This document shows positions 47,503 through 56,811 of a stretch of DNA of 64,000 nt, piece after piece (the stretch's first letter is position 1; the number at the start of each line of letters is the position of its first letter). The notes beneath the pieces are model-generated. The model ran no database searches. It was not told the DNA's origin and worked only from the letters and a program-made list of their open reading frames with translations. The position numbers and the translations under genes are program-made. The stretch covers positions 2,418,001 through 2,482,000 of the forward strand of contig NZ_JAPELY010000001.1 of assembly GCF_026343295.1 (NCBI RefSeq). The letters run 5' to 3'. Origin of the DNA: Streptomyces sp. NBC_00083. Its GTDB lineage: Bacteria > Actinomycetota > Actinomycetes > Streptomycetales > Streptomycetaceae.

Positions 47503-47979
47503 TCAGCCCACGCGTCCGTACCAGACGCTGTGGCTCCAGATCCGCTCCAGGCGCACCACGGTCCCGGTCTTGGGGGAGTGCCAGATCCTGCCCTCTCCCG
47601 CATAGATGCCCACGTGGTACACGCTGCCCCCGGAGTGGAAGAACACCAGGTCGCCGGCCCTGCGCGAGGAGGCCGACACATGCCGGGAGCTGTTGTACTG
47701 CTGCTGCGCCGAGCGGGGCAGCCTGCGGCCCGCCTGCTTGAACGAGTAGAGCGTGAGCCCCGAACAGTCGAAGCGGGACGGCCCCGACGCGCCGAACTGG
47801 TAGGGCGCGCCCTTCTTCGACGCGGCCACGTGCAGAGCCCTCGCGGCCACCGCGGCGGCGTTCGCCCCGGGTGCGGCGCCCGGTGCCAGCGTCGTGGCGC
47901 TCACGGCGAGGGTGAGGGCACAGACGGCGCCGAGGCGGACGGCCAGTGACGGTACGTATGTCTGCGCAGTCATGCGCAA
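47503..47979 (-). CDS. Secreted NlpC/P60 peptidoglycan endopeptidase, 158 aa
   Basis: A Sec signal peptide (residues about 1-40: basic start, hydrophobic LGAVCALTLAVSATTLA, then an Ala-rich cleavage region) precedes an NlpC/P60 domain. The domain has the catalytic Cys in RFDCSGLTLY, His in VYHVGIYAGEGRIWHSP and RRAGDLVFFH. It cuts stem peptides in the cell wall. The gene lies downstream of a ydaO-type riboswitch, as is common for actinobacterial wall hydrolases, linking wall turnover to c-di-AMP. Confidence 0.93.
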   Translation of the reverse strand: MRMTAQTYVPSLAVRLGAVCALTLAVSATTLAPGAAPGANAAAVAARALHVAASKKGAPYQFGASGPSRFDCSGLTLYSFKQAGRRLPRSAQQQYNSSRHVSASSRRAGDLVFFHSGGSVYHVGIYAGEGRIWHSPKTGTVVRLERIWSHSVWYGRVG

Positions 47980-47989
47980 CCCTTCGTCA

Positions 47990-48170
47990 AACCGCCTGCG
48001 AAGGATGACCTGTCGGGTTCGGACTGGCGAAGACGCCCGGCCGCTCGCGCGGCTTCACCCCGAGGGAGAGCCCGTGTCCGGCTCTCCCGAAGTACTCGGG
48101 TCCTCCACTCCTGCCGGTCCACTCCTGTCGACCAGACGCCCGGAACGGCGGCAGGACTCGGCGTCCGCCC
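47990..48170 (-). ncRNA. ydaO-yuaA (c-di-AMP) riboswitch
   Basis: Read on the minus strand, the region contains the class's conserved blocks in order: GCCGAGTCCTGCC, then GGCAGGAGTGGAGGACCC, GGGGTGAAGCC, and the 3' block CCGAACCCGACAGG followed by CGCAGGCG. The pairing of CCTGCC with GGCAGG and the 3' consensus are those of actinobacterial ydaO elements. It ends about 12 nt before the ATG of the NlpC/P60 gene. c-di-AMP binding normally switches expression off. Boundaries are approximate. Confidence 0.88.
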
Positions 48171-48499
48171 GGACCGCCCCGCCGCGGCGGCGGGGGCTTG
48201 TCGTCTCAGGGATCTTCACGCACCGACTGTCGTATTTCCGACCCGAAACGGCTTTGTGTGAGGCTGCTCACGGATGAACCGTTTGGGTGGACAAGGGTGG
48301 TTCGCCACCCCGGCGAAAGGGGTCGACGAGCCTCGTACCAGCAACGGAAGGATCGATTCCGCATAGTTGGCGGACGTCGTAAGCAACTCGTAAGGGCCGA
48401 TCAAAGGAGCCGCGGGTGGGCCGATCGGGGGTACTCCTTCTGGTCCGTTTCGCCGGCCCCTTGAGCGCGTCGGATCCCCTTTGCTCCGTTCGGTGTCCG
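48171..48499. other. 329-bp intergenic region upstream of riboswitch
   Basis: It must hold the promoter of the riboswitch-NlpC transcript. A 6-bp hairpin with a TTCG loop lies at 48295-48310, possibly ending the clpP operon. No gene is supported. Confidence 0.4.
48295..48310. terminator. Hairpin with TTCG tetraloop
   Basis: GGGTGG-TTCG-CCACCC is a perfect 6-bp stem with a stable tetraloop. It could terminate the leftward clpP operon, which ends at 48500, though it is 190 nt away and lacks a U-tract. Confidence 0.35.
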
Positions 48500-48808
48500 C
48501 TAACCCGCCTTCGGCGGCGGCACCATGAGCCGCCCCGCCCGCCGTTCGCCGTCGAGGACGCGCAGCGCCCGCGTCAGCGTGCCGGCGTCCACCCGCTCCT
48601 CGCCGCGCAGATGCATCAGAGTGAGCGCGTCCCTGAGCGCGGCCGCCCGGCCCACCAGGGCCTGGGCCGCACGCAGCGCGCCATAGGTGTCGTGGCCGTG
48701 GGCGGGGTTGATGCGGCCGAGCGAATCGACCACTTCGAGATAGGAGTCGATGAACGCGCCCTCGGCGCGGGTGAGCGCGGGCAGCGGCGGAAGTTCGGGC
48801 GGCAGCAC
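48500..48808 (-). CDS. Small helical protein encoded after clpP, 102 aa
   Basis: The start is GTG at 48808 with GAGAGGTGA before it, 6 nt after the ClpP stop, so the two are one operon. The product is soluble and helical (LTRAEGAFIDSYLEVVDSLGRI, and RAAQALVGRAAALRDALTLMHL). I recognise no named domain. A modulator of the ClpP paralogue is a fair guess by position only. Confidence 0.75.
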   Translation of the reverse strand: MLPPELPPLPALTRAEGAFIDSYLEVVDSLGRINPAHGHDTYGALRAAQALVGRAAALRDALTLMHLRGEERVDAGTLTRALRVLDGERRAGRLMVPPPKAG

Positions 48809-48814
48809 CGTGGT

Positions 48815-49441
48815 TCACCTCTCGCGCGAGGAGGTCTTGCGGCTGACGAGCACGTGATCGGCGAGCCCGTACGCGACCGCCGCCTCCGCGTCGAGGATCA
48901 GGTCCCGCTCGATGTCGGCGGTCACCTGCTCGGCGCTCCGCCCGGTGTATCCGGCCAGAAGCCCCGTCAGAAGGGCCCGGCCGCGCAGCACTTCCGCCGC
49001 CTGGATCGCCAGATCGGACGGCTGACCGCGCAGCGGCTCCTCCAGGGCCGGCTGACGCAGCAGCACCCGGGACGCCGGCTGCACCATGCGCTTGCCCGGC
49101 GTGCCGGCCGCGAGCAGCACGGCCACCGCACTCACCTGACCGAGGCAGAACGTCTGCACGTCGCAGGTGACGAACCGCATCGCGTCGTGGATCGCGGTCA
49201 TCGCGGTGAGCGAGCCGCCGGGGGAGTTGATGTAGAGGGAGATGTCCCGGTCGGGGTCCGTGTACTCCAGGTGCATGAGCTGGGCCATCACGTCGTTGGC
49301 CGAGGCGTCGTCGACCGGTGTGCCGAGGAAGACGATCCGCTCCTCGAAGAGCTTGGAGTACGGATCCAGCGTGCGGACGCCGACGGCGGTGCGCTCCTGG
49401 AACTCGGGCAGGACATGGCGGGCGGCGGGGCGGTGGTTCAC
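48815..49441 (-). CDS. clpP: ClpP paralogue with altered catalytic triad, 208 aa
   Basis: The ClpP fold is clear: [45 protein letters not shown] and [12 protein letters not shown]. The active-site loop reads [15 protein letters not shown], one residue shorter than usual but with a Ser at the nucleophile position. The catalytic His segment, normally RVLIHQP, reads RVLLRQP, so His is replaced by Arg. The Asp region [12 protein letters not shown] is kept. The protein is probably inactive alone and would act in mixed rings with other ClpPs. Streptomycetes carry several clpP genes; this one sits alone with a small helical partner gene. A GTG start is used. Confidence 0.85.
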   Translation of the reverse strand: MNHRPAARHVLPEFQERTAVGVRTLDPYSKLFEERIVFLGTPVDDASANDVMAQLMHLEYTDPDRDISLYINSPGGSLTAMTAIHDAMRFVTCDVQTFCLGQVSAVAVLLAAGTPGKRMVQPASRVLLRQPALEEPLRGQPSDLAIQAAEVLRGRALLTGLLAGYTGRSAEQVTADIERDLILDAEAAVAYGLADHVLVSRKTSSRER

Positions 49442-49477
49442 GACGGCTACCTCTTCCGGGTCGACCCCCGAGGGGAC

Positions 49478-49503
49478 CTGTAATAAATGTACAGGATGTA
49501 CAG
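49478..49503. promoter_or_regulatory. TGTACA-repeat operator/promoter of the clpP pair
   Basis: TGTACAG-GA-TGTACAG (49488-49503) is a direct repeat of a unit containing the palindrome TGTACA. Just before it, CTGTAATAAATG (49478-49489) gives a near-dyad. This AT-rich patch lies 37 nt upstream of the clpP GTG and should bind a dimeric regulator. Confidence 0.5.
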
Positions 49504-49735
49504 AGCGGTCCCTTGAGCTTCTGCCTGCCTGCCCCCGGAAGCAAGGGGACGACGGCGATTGCGCTGACAGCGAGCGCGGGGGCGCGTCGAGGCATGCGGG
49601 GCCGGATGATCCGTCCGTGGCCCGAGCGCCGGATCAACCGCGCGGAACCGGAGCCGCCGATACGCTTCTGACCTGCGGTTTCGATGCCTCTCGCAGGGTC
49701 GGGCGCCCGGCGGGGGCGGAGTCTAAGCTGGGTGC

Positions 49736-50020
49736 ATGGCCTACGAGATTCCGGTGACGCAAGCCCGCGCAGAACTCGCGGAGCTGATCAACCGCGTGGT
49801 GTACGGCGGGGAGCGGGTCGTGGTGACGCGCCACGGCAAGCCCCTCGTCGCGCTGGTGTCCGCCGCCGACCTGGAGAAGCTGGAGGCCGACCGGCAGCAG
49901 GAGGAGCAGCAGGTGGCCGGTTCGCTCTCCTCCGTGCACCACGTGACGCCGACCGCCCCCGCGGAGCACCGCCGCTTCGGGATCGCCGCCGAGCACCGCG
50001 GCCCGCACGTCGGCGACTGA
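49736..50020 (+). CDS. Phd/YefM-type antitoxin without adjacent toxin, 94 aa
   Basis: The family consensus is obvious: YEIPVTQARAELAELINRVVYGGERVVVTRHGKPLVALVSAADLEKLE. It normally binds and neutralises a Doc or YoeB toxin through its C-terminus. Here the C-terminal region is long and disordered (HHVTPTAPAEHRRFGIAAEHRG). No toxin gene lies on either side: clpP is divergent and ureA follows. TAAGCT at 49724-49729 is a -10 box 6 nt before the ATG and there is no ribosome binding site, so translation is probably leaderless. The toxin may be elsewhere or lost. Confidence 0.9.
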   Translation: MAYEIPVTQARAELAELINRVVYGGERVVVTRHGKPLVALVSAADLEKLEADRQQEEQQVAGSLSSVHHVTPTAPAEHRRFGIAAEHRGPHVGD

Positions 50021-50379
50021 CCCGAGAGCCCGCGGCGCCCACCCGGCCTGCCGCCCGCGCCGGTGCGTGCCGTGCCTGGAGGCGTCCTCCGTCCCGCCGA
50101 TGAAAGGTGCCCCGTGCACGCGTCGGCGGGGTGTGTCGTTCCGCTTCGATGATCACGTCTTCCTAAAGCGTCAGTTAACGTGCTGGAAAAACTTCCGCCC
50201 TAACGTGCAATGCCTGGCCAAGGGGCCTGGAGTTGCAGTTCAACAAGTTGTTGCAGTCGGATACGGTTCCGCTGCGTCCGAGTGGAAGTGGCCCGCCGTC
50301 CGACCGGTCTCCGCCTCGACGCCGCTGGGTCCGTGCACGGCTGTCCGTGGACGGAAGGCACGACTGTGAGGTGGAAAGC
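50021..50379. other. 359-bp region upstream of the urease operon
   Basis: It contains a GlnR-like element (50174-50215, separate entry) and a possible promoter TTCAAC-N17-TACGGT (50239-50267). Two TTGCAG motifs flank a CAACAAGTTG dyad (50241-50250). No gene is supported. Confidence 0.45.
50174..50215 (+). promoter_or_regulatory. GlnR-box-like element upstream of ureA
   Basis: TTAAC-N6-GAAAA (50175-50190) matches one half of a GlnR box (gTnAC-N6-GaAAc). A second CTAAC (50200-50204) with a weak partner follows at a spacing 3 nt longer than consensus. Urease genes are, to my knowledge, GlnR targets in streptomycetes. Confidence 0.4.
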
Positions 50380-50682
50380 GTGCAACTGACGCCGCACGAG
50401 CAGGAACGTCTGCTCATCCATGTAGCCGCCGACGTGGCGGAGAAGCGCAGAGCCCGCGGGGTGAAACTCAACCACCCCGAGTCCGTCGCCCTCATCACCT
50501 CGCACATCCTCGAAGGGGCCCGCGACGGCCGCACGGTGGCCGAACTCATGTCCTCGGGGCGGAAGTTGCTCACCCGGGCCGATGTGATGCCGGGCATCCC
50601 GGAGATGATCCACGATGTCCAGGTCGAGGCGACCTTCCCCGACGGCACCAAGCTCGTGACCGTCCACGAGCCGATCGTCTGA
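50380..50682 (+). CDS. ureA: Urease gamma subunit
   Basis: The 100-residue product starts at GTG 50380 and reads [23 protein letters not shown], with [44 protein letters not shown] and VHEPI at the end, exactly the UreA pattern and length. It is a structural subunit of the urease heterotrimer. The gene begins the ureABC-FGD operon; ureB starts 14 nt later. Confidence 0.97.
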   Translation: MQLTPHEQERLLIHVAADVAEKRRARGVKLNHPESVALITSHILEGARDGRTVAELMSSGRKLLTRADVMPGIPEMIHDVQVEATFPDGTKLVTVHEPIV

Positions 50683-50696
50683 CGGGGAGGAGCGCC

Positions 50697-51008
50697 GTGA
50701 TTCCCGGAGAGATCCTCTTCGCCGACACGCCCATCGTCCTCAACGAGGGCTGTGAGACCGTCCGGCTGACCGTCGTGAACGCGGCCGACCGGCCCGTCCA
50801 GGTCGGCTCCCACTACCACTTCGCCGAGGCAAATCCCGGGCTCGATTTCGACCGTACGGTTGCCCGGGGCAAGCGACTTCACATCGCCGCCGGCACCGCC
50901 GTGCGGTTCGAGCCCGGCATCCCCGTCGATGTGGAACTAGTCCCGCTGGCCGGACGGCGCATCGTGCCGGGCCTGCGCGCAGAGACCGAAGGCGCCCTTG
51001 ATGACTGA
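50697..51008 (+). CDS. ureB: Urease beta subunit
   Basis: It is 103 residues, with [43 protein letters not shown] and [10 protein letters not shown], typical of UreB. GGGGAGG lies 5 nt before the GTG start. The 3' end overlaps the ureC start. Confidence 0.97.
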   Translation: MIPGEILFADTPIVLNEGCETVRLTVVNAADRPVQVGSHYHFAEANPGLDFDRTVARGKRLHIAAGTAVRFEPGIPVDVELVPLAGRRIVPGLRAETEGALDD

Positions 51009-52722
51009 CCTCGACCGAGCCGTCTACGCCGACCTGTTCGGCCCCACCGCCGGCGACCGCATCCGGCTCGCTGACACCGACCTCCTCGTCGAGATCGAGG
51101 AGGACCGCTCGGGCGGCCCCGGACGATCGGGCGACGAGGCCGTGTTCGGCGGCGGCAAGGTGATCCGCGAGTCCATGGGCCAAGCGCGGACCACCCGCGC
51201 CGAAGGCGCTCCCGACACCGTTGTCACCGGCGCCGTGATCATCGACCACTGGGGCATCGTCAAGGCGGACATCGGGATCCGCGACGGCCGGATCACCGGC
51301 ATCGGCAAGGCCGGCAACCCCGACACGATGGACGGCGTCCACCCCGACCTCGTCATCGGGCCCGAGACCGAGATCATCGCCGGCAACGGGAAGATCCTCA
51401 CCGCGGGCGCCGTCGACACCCACGTCCACTTCATCTCGCCCACCCTCATCGACCAGGCGCTCTCCTCGGGCATCACCACCCTGGTCGGCGGCGGCACCGG
51501 CCCCGCCGAGGGCTCCAAGGCCACCACGGTCACCCCGGGCCCCTGGCACCTGGCCCGGATGTTCGCCGCCCTGGAGAACGCCCCCGTCAACATCGGCCTG
51601 CTCGGCAAGGGCAACACGATGTCCCGGGAGGCCATGTACTCCCAACTGCGCGGCGGGGCGCTCGGGTTCAAGATCCACGAGGACTGGGGGGCCACCCCCG
51701 CCGTCATCGACGCCTGCCTGAACGTCTGCGAGGAGACCGGCGCCCAACTCGCCATCCACACCGACACGCTGAACGAGGCGGGCTTCGTCGCCGACACCCT
51801 CGCCGCCATCGCGGGGCGCTCGATCCACTCGTACCACACCGAGGGTGCGGGCGGCGGCCACGCGCCCGACATCATCACCGTGGTCTCGCAGCCCAACGTG
51901 CTGCCCAGCTCCACCAACCCGACCCGTCCGCACACCGTCAACACCATCGAGGAACACCTCGACATGCTGATGGTCTGTCACCACCTCAACCCCGCCGTGC
52001 CGGAGGACTTGGCCTTCGCGGAGTCCCGCATCCGGCCCTCCACCATCGCGGCCGAGGACTTCCTGCACGACCTGGGCGCCATCTCGATCATCTCCTCCGA
52101 CTCGCAGGCGATGGGCCGGATCGGCGAGGTCGTGCTGCGGACCTGGCAGACCGCGCACGTCATGAAGGTGCGGCGCGGCGCGCTCGCGGGCGACGGACGG
52201 GCCGACAACCACCGGGTCCGTCGCTATGTCGCCAAATACACGATCAACCCGGCCGTCGCCCAGGGCCTCGACCACCAGATCGGCTCCGTGGAGAGCGGCA
52301 AGCTCGCCGACCTGGTCCTGTGGGAGCCGGCCTTCTTCGGCGTCAAGCCGCAGCTCGTCATCAAGGGCGGCCAGATCGCGTACGCGCAGATGGGCGACGC
52401 CAACGCGTCGATCCCCACCCCGCAGCCGATCCTGCCCCGGCCCATGTTCGGCGCGCAGGGCAGGGCGCCCGCCGCCAACTCCCTCAACTTCGTCTCCTCG
52501 GCGGCGATCGAGGACGGGCTTCCCGAACGGCTCGGCCTCGGCAAGGAGTTCGTGGCCATCAAGAACACCCGGCGGGTCGGCAAGGCGGACATGCGCGAGA
52601 ACGACGCGCTGCCCGACGTCAGGGTCGATCCGGACACGTTCACCGTGAGCATCGACGGGGACGTGGTGGAGCCCGCTCCGGCCGCCGAACTGCCCATGGC
52701 CCAGCGGTACTTCCTCTTCTGA
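51001..52722 (+). CDS. ureC: Urease alpha (catalytic) subunit
   Basis: The ATG at 51001 overlaps the ureB stop; a TTG one codon earlier is not needed. Nickel-site motifs are intact: [14 protein letters not shown] (two His), [12 protein letters not shown] (carbamylated Lys), [24 protein letters not shown] and the flap VCHHLNP. At 573 residues it is full length. It hydrolyses urea to ammonia and carbamate in the cytosol. Confidence 0.98.
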   Translation: MTDLDRAVYADLFGPTAGDRIRLADTDLLVEIEEDRSGGPGRSGDEAVFGGGKVIRESMGQARTTRAEGAPDTVVTGAVIIDHWGIVKADIGIRDGRITGIGKAGNPDTMDGVHPDLVIGPETEIIAGNGKILTAGAVDTHVHFISPTLIDQALSSGITTLVGGGTGPAEGSKATTVTPGPWHLARMFAALENAPVNIGLLGKGNTMSREAMYSQLRGGALGFKIHEDWGATPAVIDACLNVCEETGAQLAIHTDTLNEAGFVADTLAAIAGRSIHSYHTEGAGGGHAPDIITVVSQPNVLPSSTNPTRPHTVNTIEEHLDMLMVCHHLNPAVPEDLAFAESRIRPSTIAAEDFLHDLGAISIISSDSQAMGRIGEVVLRTWQTAHVMKVRRGALAGDGRADNHRVRRYVAKYTINPAVAQGLDHQIGSVESGKLADLVLWEPAFFGVKPQLVIKGGQIAYAQMGDANASIPTPQPILPRPMFGAQGRAPAANSLNFVSSAAIEDGLPERLGLGKEFVAIKNTRRVGKADMRENDALPDVRVDPDTFTVSIDGDVVEPAPAAELPMAQRYFLF

Positions 52723-52736
52723 CGGGCTGGCATCAC

Positions 52737-53411
52737 ATGAGTCGCGCTGCCCTGCTCGTCCTCGCCGACGGCCGTTTCCCAGCCGGTGGCCACGCCCACT
52801 CGGGCGGCGCCGAAGCGGCCGTCAGGGCGGGACGCATCCGCACCCCGGCCGACCTCGCGGAGTTCTGCCGGGGCCGGCTGCACACCGCCGGCCTCACCTC
52901 CGCCGCGCTCGCCGCGGCGGCCGCGGCCGGCCTCGACCCGCTCGTCCTCGACGAGGCCGCGGACGCCCGCACCCCGTCGCCCGCGCTGCGGACCACCGCC
53001 CGCAAACTCGGGCGCCAGATGATGCGGGCGGCCCGCGCGACCTGGCCGAGCGACGAGCTCCACGCCCTCGCCGCGGCGCGCCCGCGCGGCGCGCACCAGC
53101 CGATCGTGCTCGGTCTCGCCGCGCGCGCGGCGGGCCTCGGGCCCGAGGCCGCGGGGCACTGCGTGGCGTACGAGATGGTCAGCGGGCCGGCCACGGCGGC
53201 GGTACGGCTCCTGAGCCTCGACCCGTTCGACGCGACGGGCGTCCTCGCGCGGCTCGCGCCCGAGCTGGACGAGGTGGCCCGGCGGGCGGCCGTCGCCGCG
53301 GCGGAGGCGGTGGTGGACGGCGTCGACGCGCTGCCCGCGGCCTCGGCTCCGCTGCTCGATGTGATGGCGGAGGCGCATGCGGCGTGGCCGGTACGGCTGT
53401 TCGCGTCGTAG
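52737..53411 (+). CDS. ureF: Urease accessory protein UreF
   Basis: A 224-residue helical protein starting [28 protein letters not shown], the UreF opening. It has a long helical core and an end region [19 protein letters not shown], with the conserved E-x-H-x-x-W and (L/F)FAS end. UreF bridges UreD and UreG in the nickel insertion complex. It starts 14 nt after ureC. Confidence 0.93.
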   Translation: MSRAALLVLADGRFPAGGHAHSGGAEAAVRAGRIRTPADLAEFCRGRLHTAGLTSAALAAAAAAGLDPLVLDEAADARTPSPALRTTARKLGRQMMRAARATWPSDELHALAAARPRGAHQPIVLGLAARAAGLGPEAAGHCVAYEMVSGPATAAVRLLSLDPFDATGVLARLAPELDEVARRAAVAAAEAVVDGVDALPAASAPLLDVMAEAHAAWPVRLFAS

Positions 53412-53429
53412 GAGCGGCTCCCTCCGTCC

Positions 53430-53448
53430 CGGGGGCTCCGCCCCCGGA
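53430..53448. repeat. Dispersed GC-rich hairpin repeat in the ure operon
   Basis: CCGGGGGC-TCC-GCCCCCGG lies in the 148-bp gap between ureF and ureG. The GGGGGCTCCGCCCCC core is a very common streptomycete intergenic repeat. It may partially terminate transcription between ureF and ureG. Confidence 0.6.
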
Positions 53449-53559
53449 CCCCGTTCGCGCCCGCACGCCGCTCGTCCTCCGACGCCCGACGGGCTCAGGG
53501 TGTCCGGGCCACCCGCACCCCGCCCCGATCCTTCGCACACTCACCACCCAGGAGACCCC

Positions 53560-54224
<665 letters not shown>

Positions 54225-54237
<13 letters not shown>

Positions 54238-54995
54238 CCCTCGGCGCGGCGGGGCTGCGCGCCACCGCCCGCATCGTCGCCACCCCCGAAGGGCTGCCCG
54301 TCCTCGAAGGGGAGGGGCCGCTCGCCCTGCGCCGCACCCGCGCCCGGGGCGCGTACCACCGGGTCACCGTCGTCGGCGCGATGAGCGCCCCGCTCGGCGG
54401 CGACCGGATCGCGCTGGAGGCCGAAGTGCGCGGCGGGGCACGGCTCGACGTCGACTCGGCGGCCGCCACCATCGCCCTGCCCGGCCGGACCGGCGAGCGC
54501 GCCCACTACGACGTGCGGCTCACCGTGGCCGACGGCGGCGAACTGCGCTGGCTCCCCGAACAGCTGATCTCCGTGCGCGGCAGCGACCTGCGGATGCGCA
54601 CCCGGATCGACCTCGCGCCCGGCGCCCGTCTGGTCTTCCGCGAGGAGCAGGTGCTCGGCCGGCACGGCGAACCGGCCGGCACGCTCAGCACCCGCCTCAC
54701 CGTGCACCGCGCCGGGCGGCCCCTCCTCGACCAGGAGCTGGCCTTCGGCCCCGGCGCACCCGGCGGCTGGGACGGGGGAGCCGTCCTGGGCGGACACCGG
54801 GCGGCCGGCCAACTCCTCGTGGTCGACCCGGAGTTCACCGCCCGCCCGGCCGAGGCCCGGCTGCTGGGTGACGACGCCGTGCTCACCCCGCTCGCCGGTC
54901 CCGGTTTCCTCGTCACGGCGCTCGCCCCCGACGCACGGCTGGTGCGCCAGGCGCTCGACGAGGTACTGCGCACCCTTGCGCTGCCCCCGCGATGA
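54225..54995 (+). CDS. ureD: Urease accessory protein UreD
   Basis: The beta-rich UreD scaffold is recognisable by [53 protein letters not shown] and [14 protein letters not shown]. At 256 residues it is of normal length. It is the apourease docking chaperone. No ureE lies in this operon, so UreG and another protein must deliver the nickel. Confidence 0.93.
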
Positions 54996-55146
54996 CCGCT
55001 CAGCGGAACCTCCAATCCGGCTATCGGTTCGGTAAAGAAACACCTGGCCGGGTTGTGCACAGGGGGCTCACAGACGAAAGGATCCCCCGACAGGACCGAA
55101 CGCAGCGCTGAGCTGAACAGCGCACTTCAGCAGGGGGAGGTACCAC

Positions 55147-56727
55147 TTGAGACGCACCGCAGTGCTCGGCTCGGCCGGCACACTGATCGCGGGCACGCTG
55201 ATGGTGGGCGCGATAGCGGCCCCGGTCGCCAACGCCGACAACCGCGACCACGGTTGGTCCGAGGCGCGTGGCGTACAGGTCGCGGCCGACCGTGCGGCCA
55301 AGCAGGGCATCAGCTGGACCGACTGTCCCGCCGACTGGGCCATCGCCAAGCCCGTCCAGTGCGGCTACGTCAGCGTCCCGCTCGACTACGCGCGGCCCAA
55401 CGGCAAGCAGATCAAGCTCGCCGTCGACCGCATCGGCAACACCGGCACCAAGGCCGAGCGCCAGGGCGCCCTGATCTACAACCCGGGCGGCCCCGGCGGC
55501 TCGGGCATGGCCTTCCCGACCCGGGTGACCAAGAAGAACCCGCTCTGGACCAACACCTCCAAGGCGTACGACTTCGTGGGCTTCGACCCGCGCGGCGTGG
55601 GGCACTCGACGCCCATCTCGTGCGTCGACCCGCAGGAGTACGCCAAGGCCCCGAAGGCCGACCCGGTCCCGGACAGCGAGGCCGACAAGCGCGCCCAGCG
55701 CAAGCTCGCCGCCGAGTACGCGGACGGCTGTGCCGAGCGCAGCGGCTGGATGCTGCCGTACATGACCACCCCGAACACCGCCCGCGACCTGGACGTCATC
55801 CGCGCCGCGCTCGGTGAGAAGAAGCTCAACTACCTGGGCGTCTCCTACGGCACCTACCTGGGCGCCGTCTACGGCACCCTGTTCCCCTCGCACGTCCGGC
55901 GCATGATCGTGGACAGCGTGGTCAACCCGGACCAGGACAACATCTGGTACCAGGCCAACCTGGAGCAGGACGTCGCCTTCCAGGCCCGCTGGAACGAGTG
56001 GGAGGACTGGGTCGCCAAGTACGACGCGACCTTCCACCTCGGCACCACCCGGGCGCAGGTCGAGGCGCAGTGGCTGAAGCTGCGCGCCGACGCCAAGAAG
56101 AACCCCCTCGACGGCAAGGTCGGCCCGGCCGAGCTGCTCGGGTTCTTCCAGAAGGCCCCGTACTACGACTCGTACTGGGTGCCGGTCGCCAAGGCGCTCA
56201 GCGCCTACGCGGCGGGTGACTCCAAGCCGGTCGTCGCGGCCGCCGCATCGGACATGACGGACATCGCGGGCAACATCGCCTCCGAGAACGGCAACGCCGT
56301 CTACACCGCCGTCGAGTGCGCGGACGCCCAGTGGCCCACCAGCTGGCGCAAGTGGGACCGCGACAACACCCGTCTGAACAAGGACTACCCGTTCCTGACC
56401 TGGTCCAACGCGTGGATGAACCTGCCGTGTGCCACCTGGCCCACCAAGCAGCAGAACCACCCGGTCAAGGTCAAGACCGGCAAGGGCCTCCCGCAGGTCC
56501 TGATCGTGCAGTCCACCAATGACGCCGCCACCCCGTTCCAGGGCGCCGTCGAGCTGCACAAGGCGTTCAAGAACTCGCGCCTCATCATCGAGAAGGGCGC
56601 CGGTTCCCACGGTGTGACCGGTCTCGTCAACCCGTGCATCAACTCGCGCGTGGACGACTACCTCCTCACCGGCAAGACCGACCGCGCGGACTTCACGTGC
56701 ACCCCGCACGCGACTCCCGTGCCGTAG
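55147..56727 (+). CDS. tap: Secreted tripeptidyl aminopeptidase (S33 family), 526 aa
   Basis: The TTG start at 55147 has GGGGGAGG about 7 nt upstream. A signal peptide (RRTAVLGSAGTLIAGTLMVGA, then Ala-rich NA) precedes an alpha/beta hydrolase: IYNPGGPGGSG oxyanion region, FDPRGVGHSTP, nucleophile S233 in GVSYGTYLG, and a C-terminal TAP-like domain with VQSTNDAATPFQGA and the catalytic His in GAGSHGVTGL. It removes tripeptides from secreted proteins. Position after the ure operon is as I recall for S. coelicolor SCO1230. Confidence 0.92.
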   Translation: MRRTAVLGSAGTLIAGTLMVGAIAAPVANADNRDHGWSEARGVQVAADRAAKQGISWTDCPADWAIAKPVQCGYVSVPLDYARPNGKQIKLAVDRIGNTGTKAERQGALIYNPGGPGGSGMAFPTRVTKKNPLWTNTSKAYDFVGFDPRGVGHSTPISCVDPQEYAKAPKADPVPDSEADKRAQRKLAAEYADGCAERSGWMLPYMTTPNTARDLDVIRAALGEKKLNYLGVSYGTYLGAVYGTLFPSHVRRMIVDSVVNPDQDNIWYQANLEQDVAFQARWNEWEDWVAKYDATFHLGTTRAQVEAQWLKLRADAKKNPLDGKVGPAELLGFFQKAPYYDSYWVPVAKALSAYAAGDSKPVVAAAASDMTDIAGNIASENGNAVYTAVECADAQWPTSWRKWDRDNTRLNKDYPFLTWSNAWMNLPCATWPTKQQNHPVKVKTGKGLPQVLIVQSTNDAATPFQGAVELHKAFKNSRLIIEKGAGSHGVTGLVNPCINSRVDDYLLTGKTDRADFTCTPHATPVP

Positions 56728-56744
56728 AAGGCAGATGAGCGCGG

Positions 56745-56770
56745 GGGCGGCCGGAACTCTCCGGCCGCCC
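56745..56770 (+). terminator. Terminator of tap
   Basis: GGGCGGCCGGA (56745-56755), loop ACTC, and TCCGGCCGCCC (56760-56770) form a perfect 11-bp hairpin 18 nt after the tap stop, followed by TT. It can also serve the convergent epimerase gene. Confidence 0.75.
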
Positions 56771-56811
56771 TTCGCGCTGTCGCGGCCCGCACCGTCCGGG
56801 GCGCCGTCCGG

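Noticed and set aside
53412..53559. ureE gene between ureF and ureG
   Set aside because: The gap is 148 bp and holds only a GC-rich repeat; no His-rich ORF is present.
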